This document shows positions 58,176 to 64,000 of a stretch of 64,000 nt of DNA, in pieces (the stretch's first letter is position 1; each line of letters begins with the position of its first letter). The notes below the pieces were generated by a model. The model was not told the DNA's origin. It did no database searches and saw only the letters and a program-made list of their open reading frames with translations. The DNA is from Darksidea phi (taxonomy: Eukaryota > Ascomycota > Dothideomycetes > Pleosporales > Lentitheciaceae): the NCBI GenBank assembly GCA_030770425.1, contig JASJFT010000151.1, positions 1-64,000 on the forward strand, in the 5' to 3' direction. A program made the translations under genes and the position numbers.

Positions 58176-58831
58176 GCCTTCGTGAGTGGTAATATTGAGC
58201 TCGTCCGTTTGGGGCTAGCATGAGAACCGAGCAGGATGTCCTCTCTAAGTCATAATTTTTCTATCCTCTCTCTATTTAAATTCAAGCGCAACTGTCTTTC
58301 AAGGAACATGAATGGGATCGAGTACGGCTTTTAGATCAAAATGCGTATACTTGCTTATCAGTGATTGACCTCCCTCCGAACATTACCAGCATATTGAGCT
58401 TGACTATCAGGTCCGTAAAATCTAAGCTGAAATTAGAGAGGATGAACACTCGAAATTGCAAGTAGTAGCTTCCGGTGCTAGATCTATTGTTGAGTGGACA
58501 CGGGTGCTGTTGGGGTTGGCTTGCAAAGTGTGGAAGGTTTCGAGATTATGAGGGCTGGCATCACACGACAGGAGACTGGTCCTCTGGGCGAATGAGTTGG
58601 AATGAAAAGTGTAGCTAATTATAATAGGTTCAAAAGCTGCGTGCTATACCAGTGTGGTTGATTGAAAATGGTCATCGATCCAGTCTAGAACAGAGCTATC
58701 AGACTCAACTATCAGAATCAGACTCCTATGTTGGCGAAGGTAACTCTCGGCCGTCGTTTATCGTCCGCCATTGCATCTTGCCGTCAACGAAGCGTCCACG
58801 CACAGACTCCGCTTTCCAGACAGGTTAGATA
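58176..58831. other. Intergenic region
   Basis: About 0.65 kb, the convergent 3' flanks of the precursor and the DUF7730-like gene; nothing else recognised. Confidence 0.6.
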
Positions 58832-60256
58832 TTACCTCAGAGGATAGAATAAGCTGGTTCTGGAGCGCTTACAGGGTATCGCAAGACTGAAGCCGAAGCC
58901 GATGGGTGGCGGCGGCGGAGGAGGAGGAAATGGAAGAGGAGGTGGAGGAGGAGGTGGAAGAGGAAATGGAAGAGGAAGTGGAAGCGGTGGAGGAGGTGGT
59001 GGGTTGGTCCGCCACTCAACCTCCACATCGCAAACTGCGACTCGACCCAATAAATCCTTCAACGGACCATATATTCCTTCCTCGATTGTCGAAGCTCCGA
59101 AGCTAAACCGCCACCAACTAAGCACCATTCTAATCGACTTTAACCCTCTCATGTCGTCTAATAGCCGACAAGCCACATCCCATGTCGTCGCTTTATCGTC
59201 TAATTCGTGCTTGGGGAGTTTTCTGTAGTATTTAATACTTGTACCATGGGCAAGAGGTGTGTAGTCCATTGGACAATTAATCGAATCAGCCCTTATATAA
59301 CGGCATAGTGACTTCTTGTCATTGAAAAGACAATACTGGTTTACTTCGGAGAAGTGGATTATATCGACCGGTGATAAGTCCTGGAACCCAAAATAGACAT
59401 GTTGGATGTTGTCGAACCGCTGTGGAAGTAGGGATGCTGAGAATGCAATGAATGAGTATACGTCGCAGAAAGAGAACCGAAAGTTCCGATAGACCAGGCC
59501 AATGACTTCGGAGTATCTGGAGCATTCAGCATTGCGTTCGGAGAGTACGGGCTTGGATCGTGGCAGTTGGTCGGCTTACATGACTCTGCAAGTTTGAAGC
59601 AAAGGGAGGATGTCAAGGCTACTTCTTCTTGGCCGCTGTATCATAGACATATCACTTACGTCTCCTGAACTGACTGTTGAGCCCCCATAAGCAACGGATT
59701 CCTTGTCTTCTTCATCCTTGACACGGAACGAAGTCAGCCTCCCTTTCTTCAATATCACATACGTATCCCCTCTTCCAAGATACTCTTCCCAGATCAAAAG
59801 TCTTAGTTCAGCCGGTAAGCTCATCAGTCGCGAAATGTCTTGCTGTGCCGTCTTCTTGCTCCTAGTCCCAAATCGTGGCTTCTCCAAAGGCAAACTCAGC
59901 GCTCTCTTGCGCTGCGTCACTCTAGGCGGCTTCATGCTTGCCTTGTCAAGTCTTCTTTGGTTCCATTCGCTCCGTCGATATGAGGCCCAATGATAAAGGC
60001 CCCACGGAAAGATCACCGCTAGCATATATCTCTTAATACTCCGACCTCGACGCCATCTGGGCATCGATGACTCGGTGTTATAACTGTACGAGGAAAAGGA
60101 ATCGTTCTCGCTGTCGGAATTGTTCTCGCTGTCGGAATTGTTCTCGCTGTCGGAATTGTTCTCGCTGTCGGAATTGTTCTCGCTGTCGGAATTAGTCCTC
60201 CGAAAGAGGCCCAGCCGATGCAAGAGACGCAATCTGCGGGTGGGTAGGCGTGCCAT
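58832..60256 (-). CDS. DUF7730/F-box-like protein with SDSENN repeats and poly-Pro segment
   Basis: Two exons (60256-59580, 59516-58832; 63-bp intron) encode 453 aa. The N terminus has five tandem SDSENN hexapeptides (residues 22-51), then a basic region with a possible TM helix (YMLAVIFPWGLYHWASYRR). The fungal LPAELRLLIWEEYLGRGDTY motif comes next, and the conserved LLQTCRVIYSEVIGLVYRN block is restored exactly across the intron. The rest is typical of the DUF7730 group. The C terminus carries a Pro/Leu/Phe-rich run (about residues 385-420). Function unknown. Confidence 0.8.
60103..60192 (-). repeat. 18-bp coding tandem repeat, 5 units
   Basis: Five perfect units of GTTCTCGCTGTCGGAATT (plus strand) encode the SDSENN hexapeptide array. 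Such perfect in-frame repeats are prone to copy-number change. Confidence 0.95.
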
Positions 60257-60557
60257 TTAGGACAGTAAATAATTTGAACGGTCGTGGTAAAGACGCGATA
60301 AGGCCAAACGGTCGGAGATCATAGGGAAGAATAGTCTTGGCGGCTGCCTGGTGCTGTGGCACATAAACGAGGTAAGCTAGCGTATGGGGTTTCCGGCCAG
60401 CCCTAGTTTCCGGCCACCTTCCCTTATAAAATATGGCCTTGCATAAACGTATACCTCTATAACTACTTAATACAATTTAGTAAATGTCTGAATTATAATA
60501 CCTTATATAGTAATATCAATTTTAGAATAAATTTTAATTTGTTAAATAATTACTTGG
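60257..60557. other. Intergenic region turning AT-rich
   Basis: Promoter side of the DUF7730-like gene, then AT-rich, CA/TG-poor sequence from about 60420 that flanks the dispersed repeat and looks mildly RIP-affected. Confidence 0.55.
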
Positions 60558-60820
60558 GTTGGATTTGCATAGTGGGAGTCTCTTGGTAAGGTCCGTACGA
60601 ACACAGTAGGAGTTTGTACACAGTAGAGGTGCTATACCCACACCTTATACACGATAATAGAGCTGTAGAGCTGTACACAGTATAACGAGGTGATGTTTCG
60701 AACATTGAGGCGACGAGCAATGACATGTGCTGCCGAACCGCAGGAAGACCAACAGCGGTAGCGATGAGTTAGTATACCTAATACTACCGTCTATAGTATA
60801 AAATTTACCTACGATAATAT
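60558..60820 (+). repeat. LTR-like dispersed repeat, copy B
   Basis: Same-strand homologue of 391-688 and inverse of 31251-31408. It retains CACAG, TGCTATACCCACACC and GAGCTGTAGAGCTGTACACAG, where copy A shows TA instead of CA/TG. It ends with CTATAGTATAAAATTTACC, shared with copy A. No internal retroelement coding adjoins it, so it may be a solo LTR. Confidence 0.85.
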
Positions 60821-61517
60821 AACTAATATTATATTTTATATAAATCATTATTATTTTAGAAACAATTAGATTTTATTCACTAATTATGGAGGTACATAGT
60901 CTAAATTTGTCAGTAAAAGTGACCGGAAACTACGGGTAGCTGAGAAACCCATCACCTAGCTTATCGGTTCAATCAGATGTTGTTTCCTTTGTGCAACCTT
61001 GCAGTAAACCTATCCCCTCACATGGTTCTTCCGTCCGGATGTCAAAGCTGCTCAGGCCTACCATAGCGCCCACGAGCAGACCTTTACTGCTTGTGGTAAA
61101 GGCAGCACAGGCGACGTAGAAATACCTCCCCCACGTGGACGACGACCATTGAAACGGCCTGATTGCTCTTAGTATGAATCCAAACAGTCCGGCGCATTAT
61201 GGGGTCCGGGCATGTGGCTTTGTTTTGCAGCAGGCCCGAGAAGGTCATGAAGCAGTTGGCTTGCCAGCTCAAATCGCCAACGTAGCCTTCCAAGTAAATC
61301 TTGAACACTGTTGGCCACCGGCTCATAGCGTATAGGATTTGGAGGTGCAGTCGGGGTATTCATAAATTTTTTTGGGTGTAGGTGAGCTGGTAGATGGTAT
61401 CGTAGGACGTGATTGAATGACAACATGAGACGATCCTCTAGTACTAACGAGCATTTGAGAGCTTTTGATGGACTGGGATCTAGGACCGTACCTGAAGATA
61501 GGCTTCTTACCTTAACC
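60821..61517. other. Intergenic region
   Basis: AT-rich to about 60900, then normal. Short minus-strand frames at 61084-61525 lack domains, so I do not call a gene. Confidence 0.5.
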
Positions 61518-64000
61518 TCACCCACTCCCCTTCAGCTCCTCCAACCTCGCCTTCAGCCTATTCCACGCCTCACTATCCTCCCAACTATCTTTTCCCTTGC
61601 CCATAACACTACGAGCAGCACTCCTAGCCTTGAATTTCCAATCCTTTGCTACTAGTTCTCCACTTCCAGCTGCTAGTCCCTCAGTCCTCTCCCGCGGCCC
61701 CAGCGTCTCATAGGCATCCACAAGATCTACTGTCTGGGTTACTACTGCATTCCACTCTCTCTCTCCCTTGCTCTCCCAATTAGGCTGACTTGTCACAGCG
61801 CGCCACGCCTTTTCATGGCATTCAAGCGCTGAGGCTGGGCGGTTTGTGTGGATGTAGAGTGTTGAGAGGATGGTCCATAGCTGAGGGGAGAAGGTAATAA
61901 GAGGCTTGACATGGTGTTCGATAAGCTCGTTCGTGAGGCGGGAGAGTCCGGGCTTAGTGATATCAAAGGATTCCGAGGATTGGATAATGTGGCGAACCAG
62001 GAGGTCTAGAATCTCGCCGTCGATACATTTCTCGCCGTCAGTGGAGCCGCGAAGATCGCAAATTCGACGTTGCGCGTTAATGATGTCGTTGTAGGACGGG
62101 GGCTCTGTGGATGCGGCGACGGCGAGCACATTGGACCAGATGCGGTAGCTGTCGTGCTTGAGGGCTGCAGCGCGTTTGAAGGCTTTCAGGGCGTCGCTAC
62201 GGGGGTGAGAAGTCACTCGTGCATTGGGATGCTCAGCATCGGTGTTTGAGGTGGATTTGGGCCGAAGATGGAGGAGTGCGGCCGCGAGGTTACTCCACGC
62301 TTCTGCATCTTGGTCATCAAGTTGGACGCAGCGAGAGAAGGCTTCCGCGGCGTCTTTAAAGTGCTGGAGCTCAAGCCTTGCGCATCCCAAGGCGAACCAC
62401 GCGGGATGGTTCAAGGCGTTAACCTTAAGGGAGAGAGCGTAGGCTTCTGCTGCCTTCTCGTAGTTCTTTTCGACAAAGTACCGTTGACCGAGAGATCGCT
62501 GAGCCCGAGTGTATCGCTTACCCGAAACCTCCCACGCTTTCTCGTACATAGACAGGTCCTTGTCAATATCGCCCAAAATGCAGTAGAGTCGCGGTGCCTC
62601 TGCTGGCGGCGGGTTCCGTTCGGCGCCCTCCCACTTCTCCTCCTCAAGATCTACGTTTGCATCGTTACCGCGGTTAGCATGAAAGAGCTGCCGGCGAACT
62701 ATCTTTTTCGCTTTATCCTCCTTTTCGGTAGCTGCCCAACACAAGGCCGCTTCGGCCCACATTTCCAACCTCTCGTAGATCTCAAGCGCTGAGCGAAGAC
62801 CGCCGACACTGACCCAGCGAGCTGCGAGTTCTGCCTCAAGTTCCCATCGAGAGGGAGAGCAGAGCGGGAACACGTAGCGAAGACGTTCATTTACCGGAGC
62901 CGACTCTCCATCTTTCACCTTTGGCAAGAACGATGTTGCTTGCTCATCGGCTTCTCCGCTCGTAATTGCATTAATATCGGATGTCTCTACAATGACTTGG
63001 TCGACTAGAGCCTGAAGCTGAAGAAGGCCACGTTCCATTGTTCGAGAGCGATAGCCTTCTATTCGACTTCGCACAAGCAGTGCCTGCGTGTAAACTTGCC
63101 AGTTCGAACTACCGCCATCCAAAACCCGAGTGGCATAAGGTAAAGTCTCTTCCCTCGTAAGTCCGTCGGCGGGGTTTGTGTTGGTGATGGAAGAAGCCAA
63201 AGAAAGCAGTATAACCGAGTCTAGTGGGTCTAGTAGAGGCTGGTTCTCCGGGTGTAGCGAGCCAAGGCCAGCTGGTAGCGAGGACTTGGATCTGACCTCT
63301 GTGCTAGCCGCTTCTGGAGTAAATGATATCGACTCGAGAAGTGTATCGTCGTTGAGATTCAAATTCTCCGGCCCCGACGCAGCAGTCGTTGATGTCCCAT
63401 TCGGTTCCGTACCCGCGCTTCGGGCAAGAACTAACAACTGGCTAGTGTCTTTCTCTTGAAACTTTGTTCTCTTTCCCATCAACCCAGTCAACGCAAACTC
63501 AAACTTCCTCTCCGAAGCGGATTGATCAAGATCCGCTTTAGCCTTCTTTTCTAGCCCGTGATGCGTATGAATGGCCGCTCTTTCTAGCAGAAAGTGCACA
63601 TGTAGATCCTTGATATCTTTCTCTTTACTCAATGAGACGACCTGACTCTCCAGAGTACCGAGATCTTCGTAAATAGCATCCTGCAACGATGGTGCAACCT
63701 CTGAGAGCAACCGCTGATGAACAAAGTTGACTCTCAGCTTGGCCCAAGTAGAGGCCTGAATATTTTTCTGCAGCGGCGGACTCATCAGGATTGCTTTGGC
63801 AAGACATAAAAGCTCGATATTCGGGGTGAGCTTGTACGCTGCAACACCATCTGCGCTCAGCGAAGTGACAAGCTCTGCCCGCAGATTGCTTAGTGCGGGC
63901 CCGTCCAACGCTACTTCCTTGGGTAGCAGAGCATGTGCAGAATTGAAGGGAAGGGGTGGTCCCGTAACGTTTGACTGCATGAAAGCGTAGAGAGCAGCAA
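61518..64000 (-). CDS. EMW1: TTC27/Emw1-like TPR protein (5' end beyond window)
   Basis: The open frame runs from the stop at 61518 through 63980 and stays open to the window edge. Its upstream codons read ALYAF before MQSNVTGPPL, a motif internal to TTC27 homologues, so the start lies outside. Visible features: HFLLERAAIHTHHG (helical N-terminal domain), CSPSRWELEAELAARWVSVG, and tandem TPRs (for example SLGQRYFVEKNYEKAAEAYA, HPAWFALGCARLELQHFKDA, AFSRCVQLDDQDAEAWSNLA). The C terminus is EAWNRLKARLEELKG. TTC27/Emw1 proteins are essential TPR adaptors (cell-wall maintenance in Aspergillus). No intron is seen in the visible 2.5 kb. Confidence 0.9.
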   Translation of the reverse strand, partial: AALYAFMQSNVTGPPLPFNSAHALLPKEVALDGPALSNLRAELVTSLSADGVAAYKLTPNIELLCLAKAILMSPPLQKNIQASTWAKLRVNFVHQRLLSEVAPSLQDAIYEDLGTLESQVVSLSKEKDIKDLHVHFLLERAAIHTHHGLEKKAKADLDQSASERKFEFALTGLMGKRTKFQEKDTSQLLVLARSAGTEPNGTSTTAASGPENLNLNDDTLLESISFTPEAASTEVRSKSSLPAGLGSLHPENQPLLDPLDSVILLSLASSITNTNPADGLTREETLPYATRVLDGGSSNWQVYTQALLVRSRIEGYRSRTMERGLLQLQALVDQVIVETSDINAITSGEADEQATSFLPKVKDGESAPVNERLRYVFPLCSPSRWELEAELAARWVSVGGLRSALEIYERLEMWAEAALCWAATEKEDKAKKIVRRQLFHANRGNDANVDLEEEKWEGAERNPPPAEAPRLYCILGDIDKDLSMYEKAWEVSGKRYTRAQRSLGQRYFVEKNYEKAAEAYALSLKVNALNHPAWFALGCARLELQHFKDAAEAFSRCVQLDDQDAEAWSNLAAALLHLRPKSTSNTDAEHPNARVTSHPRSDALKAFKRAAALKHDSYRIWSNVLAVAASTEPPSYNDIINAQRRICDLRGSTDGEKCIDGEILDLLVRHIIQSSESFDITKPGLSRLTNELIEHHVKPLITFSPQLWTILSTLYIHTNRPASALECHEKAWRAVTSQPNWESKGEREWNAVVTQTVDLVDAYETLGPRERTEGLAAGSGELVAKDWKFKARSAARSVMGKGKDSWEDSEAWNRLKARLEELKGSG

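Noticed and set aside
61084..61525. Short minus-strand frames downstream of the TTC27-like gene
   Set aside because: No conserved motif, no signal peptide and no splice pattern that joins them.

Overview
The window is filamentous-ascomycete (Pezizomycotina) nuclear DNA, most likely from a Dothideomycete. Genes carry short 46-120 bp spliceosomal introns (GTAAGT/GTATGT donors, CTAAC/CTGAC branch motifs, CAG/TAG acceptors). The proteins are fungal families: HET, UstYa, DUF6594, the fungal rhodopsin/PTH11-like family, NuA4 Eaf7 and Srv2/CAP. The first third contains an AT-rich block almost devoid of CpA/TpG, the signature of repeat-induced point mutation (RIP). Gene models below were built by joining reading frames at canonical splice sites that restore conserved protein motifs; none has transcript support.

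Region 1 (1-15 kb) is a transposon graveyard. It holds AT-rich DNA with nested repeat insertions (0.1-6.1 kb), a Fot1/pogo transposase remnant (6.9-8.2 kb), a HET N-terminal fragment (8.35-8.59 kb), a heavily RIP-mutated DUF3435 tyrosine recombinase (Starship-captain/Crypton-like, minus strand, about 9.6-12.0 kb), more RIP-altered element DNA, and a decayed HET-type C-terminal fragment (14.0-15.0 kb).

Region 2 (15-32 kb) is gene-sparse accessory sequence: a DUF6594 membrane protein, a HET gene with a likely one-base frameshift facing a STAND-N-terminal-like coiled-coil gene, a fungal rhodopsin-domain receptor, an amino-acid/GABA permease, and an SDR oxidoreductase with a GC-AG intron.

Region 3 (32-53 kb) is a dense housekeeping block: a gamma-tubulin complex component divergent from EAF7, a small secreted Cys-rich protein, a PLP aminotransferase, a conserved secretory-pathway membrane protein, a pseudokinase, CAP/Srv2, a MAK32-like PfkB protein, a tiny mitochondrial membrane protein, mitoribosomal mL44 and an ADP-ribosylglycohydrolase. 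A 28-bp GC-rich minisatellite lies between two divergent genes.

Region 4 (53-64 kb) returns to accessory character: a 6-Cys small secreted protein, then the most interesting locus. A UstYa-family oxidase gene (55.3-56.2 kb) is transcribed divergently from a secreted, Kex2-type repeat precursor (57.3-58.05 kb). The precursor carries four near-identical units ending in GLGALFG(A/N)N, and a decayed fifth unit lies just beyond its stop codon. This has the architecture of a fungal ribosomal-peptide (dikaritin-type RiPP) locus. It is followed by a DUF7730-like gene, one of three copies of a dispersed LTR-like repeat, and the 5'-truncated TTC27/Emw1 TPR gene running off the window end.
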